Below are positions 37,606 to 46,358 of a stretch of DNA of 64,000 nucleotides, piece by piece. Source of the stretch: Whitmania pigra (taxonomy: Eukaryota > Annelida > Clitellata > Hirudinida > Haemopidae); contig JAJTWR010000061.1 of NCBI GenBank assembly GCA_021613335.1, forward strand, positions 62,001-126,000, given 5' to 3'. A program made the translations under genes and the position numbers. Under the pieces are notes generated by a model, which ran no database searches, had not been told where the DNA came from, and saw nothing but the letters and a program-made list of their open reading frames with translations. Numbering within the stretch: the stretch's first letter is position 1; the number at the start of each line of letters is the position of its first letter.

Positions 37606-38381
37606 ATGGCCACTCCCTTATCCGAGGATACGATTGCCGACCGGCTGCGGGCGGAATTCATCGACGAGGCGCAGGACATCGTGAACGAGATCGATGTCAT
37701 GATCGGCAATATGCGCTCGGCGTCCATCGAGTGCGCGCCGGCTTTGGCGGAAATGCGCCGTCACTTTCATAATCTGCGCATCAGGGGGCGGGCGTGAGCC
37801 TGCCGGCGATCGAGCTGATCGTCCACCGGCTGGACGATTACGTGTCGGGCCTGTCCGATTTGACCGACGAGCAACTCGACGATCTGCAAGCCTTCACCGA
37901 CAAGTTGCGCGCCGCCATCGACGGCGATAGCGGCAGCAGCGCCACCCAGCTGCCCGAGCTGGTGCGCGAACTGCCCATCCGTAAAACCTTCGACATCAGC
38001 GACATCACCTTTCTCAATATCGAAGTGATGCTGGTCAGTCCGCAGCGCGCCACCGCTCACTTCATCGAACGCGAGCTGCAAGCCTGCGGGTATCGCGTGG
38101 TCAATGTGAAAAAGAGTTTTGAGGCGCTGGAAATGGCCGTGCGCACCAAGCCGGATATGATCATCTGCTCAGCCGTGCTTGACGAATTATCGGGCATCGA
38201 TCTGGCTTGCGCCCTTGGCGCCATGCCCGCCACGCAGAAAATTCCCGTGGCCGTGATGACCTCCTTTGGCTGGGGGCACCCGTCGCTGGACGGCTTGCCC
38301 TCGCGCTGCGCCATTTTGCGTAAAAGCGAGAAATTCTCAGACGATCTTGCCGAAGCCCTATCGCGTTTTTCGATCACCTGA
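37606..38381 (+). CDS. Hpt-like / pseudo-receiver signalling protein, probably one gene split by a frameshift
   Basis: The first 63 codons start after GAGGAG and look like a helical Hpt domain ending RRHFHNLR. The second frame begins with a GTG overlapping the first stop and continues GVSLPAIELIVHRLDDYVSGL. With one base restored near 37780 the join reads HNLRHQGAGVSL, a good Hpt motif, giving about 258 residues. The C-terminal domain has a CheY-like fold, but the phosphoacceptor Asp position is Ser in IICSAVLDELSG, so it is probably not phosphorylated. Two coupled genes remain possible. Confidence 0.6.
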
Positions 38382-38420
38382 TTCCGCCATCGAGCACTTA
38401 GCCAAGAGGAGACTTCGCCA

Positions 38421-40997
38421 ATGTCGATGCTTGCATCTTATCGTCAAGCTGCCGCCGAGCGCGCCGCGCTCGGTATTCCAGCGCTGCCTTTGTCGGCGGC
38501 GCAAACCGAAGGGTTGATCGCGTTGCTGCGCGCCCCTCCGGCTGGCGAAGAGGCGTTTTTGGTTGAATTGCTAACCCATCGCGTGCCAGCCGGCGTGGAC
38601 GACGCCGCCTGCCTGAAGTCTGGTTTTTTGGCGGCAATTGCCAAGGGCGAAGAAAAGAACCAGCTGATATCGCGACAATCGGCCACGCAGTTGCTTGGCA
38701 CCATGCTTGGCGGTTTCAACGTCAAGCCGCTGATCGAGCTGCTGGAGGATGGCGAGCTTGGCGCCATTGCCGCCGACGGGTTGAAGAAAACCCTGCTGGT
38801 GTTCGATTCTTTCCACGATGTCAAGGAACAGGCTGACAAGGGTAGCGTCCATGCCAGGGCCGTGATGCAATCCTGGGCCGATGGCGAATGGTTCACCGCC
38901 CGCGACGCCGTGCCGGAAACCATGAGATTGACCGTGTTCAAGGTCAATGGCGAAACCAACACCGACGATCTGTCGCCGGCCCCCGATGCCTCGACCCGCC
39001 CGGACATTCCCTTACATGCGCTGGCCATGTTGAAGAATCCGCGCCCTGGCATCGAACCCGACGAACCTGGCAGCCGCGGTCCGGTAAAACAGCTCCAGGC
39101 CCTGATCGCCAAGGGCCATCCGGTGGCCTATGTCGGCGATGTCGTCGGCACCGGCTCGTCGCGCAAATCGGCGACCAACTCGGTGCTGTGGTTCACCGGC
39201 AAAGATATTCCGTATGTGCCCAACAAACGCTTTGGCGGCGTTTGCCTGGGCGCCAAGATCGCGCCGATCTTTTATAACACCATGGAAGATGCCGGCGCTC
39301 TGCCGATCGAGCTCGATGTCTCGCAGATGGCGATGGGCGATGTCATCGAGCTGCGCCCCTACGAGGGCAAGGCGCTGAAAGACGGCAAAGTCATTGCTGA
39401 ATTCAAGGTCAAGTCCGATGTGTTGTTCGATGAGGTGCGCGCGGGCGGACGCATTCCGCTGATTATCGGTCGCGGACTGACCGTTAGGGCGCGCGAGGCG
39501 CTTGGCCTTGCCGCCTCGTCGCTGTTTCGCCTGCCGGTATCGCCGCTCGATAGCGGCAAGGGCTTTACCCTGGCTCAGAAGATGGTGGGCCGCGCCTGCG
39601 GTTTGCCGCAAGGCCAGGGCGTTCGTCCTGGCGCTTACTGCGAACCGAGGATGACCACCGTCGGCTCGCAAGACACCACCGGCCCGATGACCCGCGATGA
39701 ATTGAAGGATCTGGCCTGCTTGGGCTTTTCCGCCGATATGGTGATGCAATCCTTTTGCCATACCGCGGCTTATCCAAAGCCGGTGGATGTGCAGACCCAT
39801 CGCGAGCTGCCCGGCTTCATGGCAACGCGCGGAGGCGTTTCCTTGCGGCCGGGCGATGGCATCATCCATTCCTGGCTGAACCGTCTGCTGCTGCCCGATA
39901 CCGTTGGCACCGGCGGCGACAGCCATACGCGTTTTCCGATCGGCATTTCCTTTCCTGCGGGCTCGGGGCTGGTCGCCTTTGCCGCGGCGACCGGCGTCAT
40001 GCCATTGGACATGCCGGAAAGCGTGCTCGTACGCTTCAAGGGCCAGATGCAGCCTGGCGTCACCTTGCGCGATCTGGTCAACGCCATTCCGCTTGCCGCC
40101 CTCAAGCGCGGCGCGCTGACCGTGGAAAAGAAAGGCAAGAAGAACGTCTTCAGCGGTCGCATTCTGGAGATCGAGGGGCTGCCCGATTTGAAAGTCGAGC
40201 AGGCGTTCGAATTGTCCGACGCCTCGGCCGAACGTTCGGCCGCGGCGTGCAGCGTGCGATTGGGTAAAGAGCCGATCGTCGAATATATGACATCGAACGT
40301 CGCTTTGATGCGCTGGATGATTGCCCAGGGCTATCAGGACCGCCGCAGTCTGGAACGGCGCATCGCCGCCATGCAGGCCTGGCTCGCCGCCCCGAGCCTG
40401 CTGGAACCGGATCGCGATGCCGAGTACGCCGCCGTGTTCGACATCGACCTGAACGAGATCAAGGAACCGATTCTGGCCTGCCCGAACGACCCGGACGATG
40501 TGAAAATACTGTCCGAGGTTGCCGGCACTAAAATCGACGAAGTCTTCATCGGCTCATGCATGACCAATATCGGTCATTTCCGCGCCGCCGGTAAGATTTT
40601 GGCCGGCAGGTCGGATATTCCAACGCGCCTGTGGATCGCCCCGCCAACCAAGATGGACGCGCAGATTTTGAGCGAGGAAGGCTATTACGCGATTCTGGGC
40701 AAATCGGGCGCGCGCATGGAAATGCCCGGCTGTTCGCTGTGCATGGGCAACCAGGCGCAGATTCGCCAAGGCTCGACCGCGATTTCCACCTCAACCAGAA
40801 ATTTCCCCAACCGTCTTGGCCTGAACACCAATGTATTCCTGGGCTCAGCGGAATTGGCCGCCGTTGCCGCTCTGCTCGGTCGCCTGCCAACTCCGGCGGA
40901 ATATCTGGAACAGGTTGGCATCGTGAATCAAACGGCGGCGGATATCTATCGTTACATGAATTTTGACCGGATCCCGGCTTTCGCGGCTGCGCTGTGA
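38421..40997 (+). CDS. acnB: Aconitate hydratase B / 2-methylisocitrate dehydratase
   Basis: AcnB interconverts citrate and isocitrate in the TCA cycle. The 858-residue protein starts after AGGAG with the AcnB HEAT-like domain ([18 protein letters not shown]). It has the swivel domain early in the order typical of AcnB ([17 protein letters not shown]), and carries the [4Fe-4S] cysteines in [14 protein letters not shown] and GCSLCMGNQ. The domain order separates it from AcnA, the aconitase more usual in alphaproteobacteria as far as I know. Confidence 0.96.
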   Translation: MSMLASYRQAAAERAALGIPALPLSAAQTEGLIALLRAPPAGEEAFLVELLTHRVPAGVDDAACLKSGFLAAIAKGEEKNQLISRQSATQLLGTMLGGFNVKPLIELLEDGELGAIAADGLKKTLLVFDSFHDVKEQADKGSVHARAVMQSWADGEWFTARDAVPETMRLTVFKVNGETNTDDLSPAPDASTRPDIPLHALAMLKNPRPGIEPDEPGSRGPVKQLQALIAKGHPVAYVGDVVGTGSSRKSATNSVLWFTGKDIPYVPNKRFGGVCLGAKIAPIFYNTMEDAGALPIELDVSQMAMGDVIELRPYEGKALKDGKVIAEFKVKSDVLFDEVRAGGRIPLIIGRGLTVRAREALGLAASSLFRLPVSPLDSGKGFTLAQKMVGRACGLPQGQGVRPGAYCEPRMTTVGSQDTTGPMTRDELKDLACLGFSADMVMQSFCHTAAYPKPVDVQTHRELPGFMATRGGVSLRPGDGIIHSWLNRLLLPDTVGTGGDSHTRFPIGISFPAGSGLVAFAAATGVMPLDMPESVLVRFKGQMQPGVTLRDLVNAIPLAALKRGALTVEKKGKKNVFSGRILEIEGLPDLKVEQAFELSDASAERSAAACSVRLGKEPIVEYMTSNVALMRWMIAQGYQDRRSLERRIAAMQAWLAAPSLLEPDRDAEYAAVFDIDLNEIKEPILACPNDPDDVKILSEVAGTKIDEVFIGSCMTNIGHFRAAGKILAGRSDIPTRLWIAPPTKMDAQILSEEGYYAILGKSGARMEMPGCSLCMGNQAQIRQGSTAISTSTRNFPNRLGLNTNVFLGSAELAAVAALLGRLPTPAEYLEQVGIVNQTAADIYRYMNFDRIPAFAAAL

Positions 40998-41009
40998 TCT
41001 GCGGCGCGC

Positions 41010-41663
41010 TTACGCGCCTTGGATTGTGTCCCAATCGAAGGCGCGGATGGCGCGTTGGCGCTCAGCCAAAGGCAAAGCATCCAGCCGGTCGAACAGGCTT
41101 TGCCGGTCACGGCGGGTGCGCTTTGGGCCAATCCAGCTTTCACCGTTGGCTGGCAGGGGGTTGGCCTTGTCGGCCAAGGCTGGCGCCAGCCGATGGAACA
41201 AGGCAATGGCGGCATGGTAGGCGCGTTCGTTCAGCGCGTTCAAGCTCCAGTCGGGGCTGATGGCAAAGGATGACGAGGCGACGATCGGGCCGGCATCGAT
41301 TTTTGCGATCATGCGATGAGCGGTGACGCCAAAGACGGTTGCCTGTTCATACAGGGCCCACGATGCGGCGTCGCTGCCTGGATAGGCAGGCGGGCCGGGA
41401 TGAATATTGATTGCCCGCCCGCCAACCGCCGCTAGCGCCGCTGCTGGCGCGACGATATCGGTGACGAAAGCGACTAGGGTGGTGTCGTGGCAACTAGGGA
41501 CAGTAAGGCGATCGAGATCGCTCCGGCTGACGGCATGTTCGACCGAGAGCTCGGGATTGGCGTCGCGCAGCCGTTGCGACAGATAGGGAAATTCCACCGC
41601 GCCGGTGAGCAGAATGACCCGTTGGCGCTTGCTGGTGGGATCGCTTGCCATGCCGCCATTCAT
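41010..41663 (-). CDS. Formyltransferase-family protein (Fmt-like fold), specific role unknown
   Basis: The 217-residue protein has the formyltransferase core signature in the form INIHPGPPAYPGSDAASWALYEQ, followed by FGVTAHRMIAKIDAGPIV, as in methionyl-tRNA formyltransferase and related enzymes. It is much shorter than Fmt (about 310) and lacks the C-terminal OB domain, so it is a stand-alone catalytic domain. A sugar or small-molecule formyltransferase is possible. It is convergent with acnB. Confidence 0.7.
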   Translation of the reverse strand: MNGGMASDPTSKRQRVILLTGAVEFPYLSQRLRDANPELSVEHAVSRSDLDRLTVPSCHDTTLVAFVTDIVAPAAALAAVGGRAINIHPGPPAYPGSDAASWALYEQATVFGVTAHRMIAKIDAGPIVASSSFAISPDWSLNALNERAYHAAIALFHRLAPALADKANPLPANGESWIGPKRTRRDRQSLFDRLDALPLAERQRAIRAFDWDTIQGA

Positions 41664-41785
41664 AACATTCCACCAAACTCAAGGCGTTCACCTGCACATC
41701 GGCGTAGGAACGGACCGGCAATGAAGATACTCTATTTTTGGGCGCAGCGAACAGCGCTGTTGCCTGCGCTCGCACTCGCTCCCTG

Positions 41786-43133
41786 TCAGCGCCCGCGAAC
41801 CGCGCTTTCGATTCCCCGGCCAATCGACAGGATCTGGCGATCCTGTCCGCGCTGACCAACCGCCATCAGCCCGGCCGGCGGCGCCCCTTCCTCATGACAG
41901 GGCAGAGACAAGGCGCACCCATCCAGGAAATTGATCGCCGAGGGATTACGCAAGATCAGCATGTTCAGCCGGGTATAGTCGGCGTCTTGCGCGAAATCGG
42001 CCAAGGGCGGCGGCGCTATCGCTACGGTTGGCAGCAGCATCGCATCGTAAGGAGCGGCGATCCGTTGGATTTGCCCGATCAGTTCGGCCCGCTGTCCGAG
42101 CAGTTCAACATAATCGGCAGCGCTCATGGCAGCGCCGCGCTCGATGCGCACACGCGCACGCGCGGATCGTAGAGGTGTCCGTGGACAGCGATCCTCTCGC
42201 GATGCAAGGCATTGGCCTCGGGGGCCGCTAGCCCGCCCTTGGCATTGAGCGCTGGAATCCGATCCAGCGCCGGCACGGGGATACGGGATATTTTCGCCCC
42301 CGCCGCCGCCAATCTGCCGATCGCCCGCTCGAAAGCCCGCGCCACCGCTTGGTCCAACCCGTCCAGCAAATAGGATTCCGGCACCAGTAACCGCAACCCC
42401 TCGCTTGAGCGGGCAGGCGGCAAAACCGGCGCTTCGCCAGCCAGAATCGCATCGAGCATGGCGCAATCGTCGACCGACGCGGCAATCGGGCCAACTGAAT
42501 CGAGGCTGGATGAGAGTGGGAACACCCCTTCGCGCGGCACACGGGCCGCTGTCGGCTTGAAGCCAACCAAACCGCACATGGCAGCTGGAATGCGGACCGA
42601 GCCGCCCGTATCGGTGCCAAGACCGAACAAGGCCATGCCATCGCTGACCGCTACCGCCGAACCGGAGCTGGAGCCGCCGGGAATCCGTCCGGTCTCCCGG
42701 TCCCAAGGATTGCGCGGCGTCCCGAAATGCGGGTTCAACCCAACGCCCGAATAAGCGAATTCAGTCATATTGACGCGACCGATGACGATCAAGCCGGCAG
42801 CGCGCAACCCGCGCGACCGCCGCGGCATCGACCGTCGCCGGCGGCTGATCTTTCAGCGCCACCGAGCCGGCGGCGGTGGTCTGACCGGCGATATCGAACA
42901 GATCCTTGACCGCGACCGTCAGACCGGCAAGCGGCGATGCCATCACGCCATAGCGGCGCATCCGGTCTTGATGGTCGGCGGTCGCTAGCGCGGCTTCGTC
43001 ATCCACGCGGATGAAAAACGCGCCTCCCTTCGCCAGACGGGTCGCGGATGGCGTCGAGATGCCGCTCAACCAGTTCGCGCGAGGTGAGCGAACCTTCGGC
43101 CAGGCGGGCGGCCCAACACTCGGTCAACGGCAT
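41786..43133 (-). pseudogene. Amidase-signature family hydrolase (AtzF/GatA-like), at least three frameshifts
   Basis: The start is near ATG 43133 (LTECWAARLAEGSLTSRELVERHL). Amidase segments then appear in order in changing frames: LAGLTVAVKDLFDIAG (with catalytic Lys), GRIPGGSSSGSAVAV (Ser-cis-Ser region) and LGTDTGGSVRIPAAMCGLVGFKPT (nucleophile Ser), and finally APYDAMLLPTVAIAPPP and a normal C-terminus. Frame changes lie near 43020, 42830 and 42130. All catalytic residues are still encoded. With three changes in one non-essential gene, real decay is more likely here than elsewhere in the window. Confidence 0.8.
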
Positions 43134-43339
43134 CGAACGCTTTGTTTGGCGCACACCGGGCGAGGGGCGCTGACGCCATGAGCGGAGCTGGCGACGGCAT
43201 GGGCTGGGTAAAGCCTGGCCGCCACCCGAACGCCCCGGGCAAAACCTTGAGCAAGCGTTTCCGGCATCGAACCGTCGCGCAGATGAACATGCCAATCGTC
43301 AGAACGGCGGATGGCCAGGGTTTTAGTGATATCGACCAT
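43134..43339 (-). pseudogene. Dihydroorotase (pyrC) N-terminal remnant
   Basis: From ATG 43339 the first 20-odd codons read ITKTLAIRRSDDWHVHLRDG, the start of type-II dihydroorotase with the HxH zinc ligands. After that the similarity fades, and the frame meets the amidase start at 43133. The rest of the 350-residue enzyme is missing. It appears that a deletion joined the 5' end of a pyrC copy to the amidase gene. A functional copy would be needed elsewhere in the genome. Confidence 0.6.
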
Positions 43340-43427
43340 GATTTCATCGAGTGGAGGTCAAGCGCGAGCGCTTGTCAAGCCTCAGACGCGAGATGGGATG
43401 CCGCGCGATAAAAAATTCCGACCGCGA

Positions 43428-43826
43428 TCATTCCTTGGCGCGTGTCAGCAAGACGGCTCCCGCCAGGATGAAAGCGATGCCCAGGATTTTGGTCGGCCCG
43501 ATGCGTTCATGTAAGACCAGCCCTGCGGCCAAGGTCGTCGCGATCAACGACAGGCCGATGCCGATGGGATAAGAGGTGGAAAGCTGGTTGCGCCCCATGG
43601 CCAGAACCCACAGCCCCAATCCGGTAAAATAAATCGCCGCCGCCCCCGCCAAGGTCAACAGCGTGACCGGTTGCAGGCTGCCAAGCTCGACCCCCAGCAG
43701 TTCCGGCGTCAGCAGCTTGATCAGCGTCAAACCCGCAGCCGTCAACAAGCAGCTGCCCAGATAGAGGCCAAGATCGTCGAGCCGGGAGATCGCCGCGTCA
43801 GGCTCTTGGATCAGGTTTATTTTCAT
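43428..43826 (-). CDS. Small EamA/SMR-type membrane transporter subunit
   Basis: The 132-residue protein has a short hydrophilic N-terminus and four hydrophobic helices. It contains the SMR/ArnE-type pattern YPIGIGLSLIATTLAAGLVLHERIG near the end. It starts 3 nt after the stop of a related gene at 43830, suggesting a heteromeric pair. Such pairs act as multidrug exporters or as lipid-linked aminosugar flippases (ArnE/ArnF). Confidence 0.72.
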   Translation of the reverse strand: MKINLIQEPDAAISRLDDLGLYLGSCLLTAAGLTLIKLLTPELLGVELGSLQPVTLLTLAGAAAIYFTGLGLWVLAMGRNQLSTSYPIGIGLSLIATTLAAGLVLHERIGPTKILGIAFILAGAVLLTRAKE

Positions 43827-43829
43827 GGC

Positions 43830-44172
43830 TCACCCCAGCGACAGCAAAATGACGCCGGTCACGATCAAACCCATGGCGGCGGTTTTGCCGCGGTGATGCG
43901 CTCATGAAAGAATAACAGCGCCATTGCCGCGGCGGTCAGATGTTCAACCCAACGGCAACCGGCACCATGACCGACATATCGGCCCGGTCCATCAGATAAA
44001 GCAGCAAGGCAAAATTGCACAGCAAAGCCATCGAGGCGCCGGCCAGGCGCAGGGCGGCGCTGCGCCAGGCGCGTTTTCGCGCGGCATGCAGCGACGCTTT
44101 CGCCAGGCTGGCCGAACCAGTGCCGAGCACGGCGTAAAGAAAATAAAGCGGCAGATCGAAAAACAGCGGCAT
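43830..44172 (-). CDS. Small EamA/SMR-type membrane transporter subunit, frameshifted twice
   Basis: The first frame (from ATG 44172) encodes LYFLYAVLGTGSASLAKASL and a second helix, ending with MVPVAVGLN near 43945. The rest is found in a second frame (LTAAAMALLFFHERIT) and a third ending GVILLSLG at 43830. Joined length is about 115 residues with four helices, matching its neighbour. The two breaks are each consistent with one missing base. Confidence 0.6.
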
Positions 44173-44458
44173 GACGATGTCCAGGGCTCATGGCGCCCGA
44201 TAGCTGACATAAGGAGGTAGCAGAGCTTTTGCCGCGATGAAAGACCTCCTTGGTTAGCTTACCGAAGTTTAAGTTTACCTGCGGCCATTCTGGCGGAATC
44301 TTGAAGGGGCAGGGTAGCCACGCAACCTTCCCTCAATGTCCGCCAAGGGCATCGATAAGGCGAGCCTTCCGCGCCGAATGAGGAAACAGATGGTTGTCGT
44401 CGCGAGAAGGTTGGGCTTGCCGCCGACCAGGGCATACGGCGGCGCGGCGTCCCACCGG
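44173..44458. other. Spacer between the SMR pair and the DegT gene
   Basis: The region is open in several frames but no product is recognisable. A strong ribosome binding site (AAGGAGG, minus strand, about 44248) is followed at normal spacing by an ATC codon and 15 further codons (AAKALLPPYVSYRAP), not by a standard start. This may be the tail of a decayed gene. Confidence 0.35.
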
Positions 44459-45652
44459 ATGGGAGCGTATCTGTCGGAGCAACCCGCTGTGTCCATCGTT
44501 CAGCTGAAATCCAAAACCGTCCACCGGACCCTAGCCCCCGCGCCAGCCGACGGCGAGACGATCTATTTCGCTCGCCCAAGCGCGCAATACCAAGCCTATC
44601 GCGACGAGATCAACGACGCGATACAACGGGTGCTGGACGGCCATAGTTATATTTTGGGCGATGAGGTCAAGGCGTTCGAGAATGAGTTCGCCGCTTTTAC
44701 CGGCGCCGCCCACGGCATCGGCCTCGGCAATGGGACCGATGCCATCCATCTGGCCCTGCGCGCTTGTGGAATTGGCCCGGGCGACGAGGTGATCACCACC
44801 GCCCATACCGCCATCGCCACCATTGCCGCGGTGGCGATGAGCGGCGCGCGCGTGGCGTTTGCCGATATTTGCGACCGCACTTACGGGTTGGACGCTGAAT
44901 CGGTCGCCCGCGCGATCACGCCGCGCACCAGGGCTTTGCTTCCGGTCCATCTTTACGGTCATCCGGTGGCGTTGGGGCCGCTGCTCGATCTTGCCGCGCG
45001 CCATGATTTGTACCTGATCGAAGACTGCGCTCAAGCCCATGCCGCGCTTTGGCACGACCGTCAGGTTGGCACGATCGGCCACATCGGCTGTTTCAGCTTT
45101 TATCCAACCAAGAATCTCGGCGCTTTGGGCGATGCCGGCATCGCCATCACCAGCGACGAGCGCCTTGCCGAACGCTTGCGGCTGCTGCGCCAATATGGCT
45201 GGCGCGACCAACAGATCTCGCACGTGCCGGGCTTCAATTCGCGCCTGGATGAACTGCAAGCCGGCGTGCTGCGCGTCAAGCTGCGCTATTTGGACGAAAC
45301 CACCGCCCGCCGGCGCGCCATCGCCGCGCGCTATAGCGAAGCGTTGGAGGATCTGCCGCTAGCGCTGCCAGTCGACCAGCCCGATTGCGCATCGGCTTAT
45401 CATCTGTTCGTCATCCGCTCGCCCAAGCGCAACGCTCTCAAGGCGCATTTGGCCGAACGCGGTATCGTCGCGGGCATTCATTATCCGTTGCCCGCCCACA
45501 AGCACCCGGCCCATGCCGAACAATACGCCGACCTGCGCTTGCCGGTCGCCGAAGGGGTGGCCGAACAGATTTTATCGCTGCCAATGTATCCGGAATTAAC
45601 CGACCGTCAGATCGAGCGGGTCATCGCCGCGGTGCGTGACTTTTTTTGCTGA
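44459..45652 (+). CDS. DegT/DnrJ/EryC1/StrS-family PLP aminotransferase
   Basis: The protein contains the family elements FARPSAQYQAYRDEI, GLGNGTDAIHLALRA, LYGHPVAL, EDCAQAHAA and the PLP-lysine segment FYPTKNLGALGDAG. Such enzymes transaminate keto sugars of nucleotide-activated sugars for O-antigen, capsule or flagellar glycans. The open frame extends to 44336; I chose ATG 44459, which gives about 397 residues, close to the usual size, but GTG 44489 is also possible. The sugar-pathway partners are not in the immediate neighbourhood. Confidence 0.85.
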   Translation: MGAYLSEQPAVSIVQLKSKTVHRTLAPAPADGETIYFARPSAQYQAYRDEINDAIQRVLDGHSYILGDEVKAFENEFAAFTGAAHGIGLGNGTDAIHLALRACGIGPGDEVITTAHTAIATIAAVAMSGARVAFADICDRTYGLDAESVARAITPRTRALLPVHLYGHPVALGPLLDLAARHDLYLIEDCAQAHAALWHDRQVGTIGHIGCFSFYPTKNLGALGDAGIAITSDERLAERLRLLRQYGWRDQQISHVPGFNSRLDELQAGVLRVKLRYLDETTARRRAIAARYSEALEDLPLALPVDQPDCASAYHLFVIRSPKRNALKAHLAERGIVAGIHYPLPAHKHPAHAEQYADLRLPVAEGVAEQILSLPMYPELTDRQIERVIAAVRDFFC

Positions 45653-45775
45653 TCTTGCGCAGCCGGGGTTTGCCCGGCAAGAATGCGCCCTCTGGCCCAA
45701 GCGAGCGGCAAAGCTTGCCTAGGGGGCGGCATCTTGGCCGGGGCGCAAAGATCTGAATCGCAAAGAAACCAATTA

Positions 45776-45784
45776 TGGTATACT
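45776..45784 (+). promoter_or_regulatory. Candidate extended -10 promoter for flgN-flgK-flgL
   Basis: TGGTATACT contains a TGn extension and a near-consensus TATACT hexamer, in an AT-rich island of otherwise GC-rich DNA about 82 bp upstream of flgN. There is no clear -35 box, which fits an extended -10 promoter. I do not see a sigma-54 or sigma-28 pattern. Confidence 0.35.
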
Positions 45785-45865
45785 CTTTGCTTGAGCCTTA
45801 GAGTACAGCTCATTCCTGTTGCACGATGGGCTTGTCCAGCCGGCAGAAGCGCTTGGAGGCGAAAG

Positions 45866-46339
45866 ATGGATCAGGATCTGGCGGAAGTTGATTATGAAGC
45901 TGAGTTCGACGTTCTCGACTTCATCGACTTGGTGGACGATCTGACCGAATTGCTCGACACCGAAACCCGCCTGTTGGATGAAGGCAAGGCGCATGAGATC
46001 GAAAAACTGCTGGAAGACAAGCAGGCTTTCACCGATGCTGTCCGGCAGGGGGCTTTGCTCATCGAGCGCGACCCAGACATCATTTATGCCGACAATCCCT
46101 ACGCCGAGGAAGACGCCGAGGAGCTGAAGGCCGCCATTGCCGCCTTGCACGAGGCAGCCGAGGTCAATGAGCGCTCGTTGCGCGCGGCCGTGCGCTCGAC
46201 CGACCGTTTGATCCGCGCCGTGGTCACGGCTACCGCCGAGGTTCGCGCCGGCGCCGATATCCGCTACAACGCCAACGGCACGTCTGGCGCCGGCAAACGC
46301 GCCGGCGGCAAGCTCAACGCGATCGACGAACTGCTGTAA
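45866..46339 (+). CDS. flgN: FlgN-like flagellar export chaperone
   Basis: The 157-residue acidic, helical protein starts at ATG 45866 after a strong GGAGG with 6-nt spacing. It reads VDDLTELLDTETRLLDEGKAHEI, matching the FlgN pattern. FlgN binds the C-termini of FlgK and FlgL and delivers them to the export apparatus. Its direct position before flgK and flgL (19-nt gap) supports the call. Confidence 0.82.
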   Translation: MDQDLAEVDYEAEFDVLDFIDLVDDLTELLDTETRLLDEGKAHEIEKLLEDKQAFTDAVRQGALLIERDPDIIYADNPYAEEDAEELKAAIAALHEAAEVNERSLRAAVRSTDRLIRAVVTATAEVRAGADIRYNANGTSGAGKRAGGKLNAIDELL

Positions 46340-46358
46340 CCGTCTGGGAGCGCCGTCC

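Noticed and set aside
44275..44496. Minus-strand open frame of 73 codons before the DegT gene
   Set aside because: No family similarity, no ribosome binding site, and composition like a shadow frame of GC-rich DNA.
45731..45750. Sigma-54 promoter before flgN (GG near 45736, GC further on)
   Set aside because: Spacing between the GG and GC elements does not fit the required 10 bp; the extended -10 element downstream is better.
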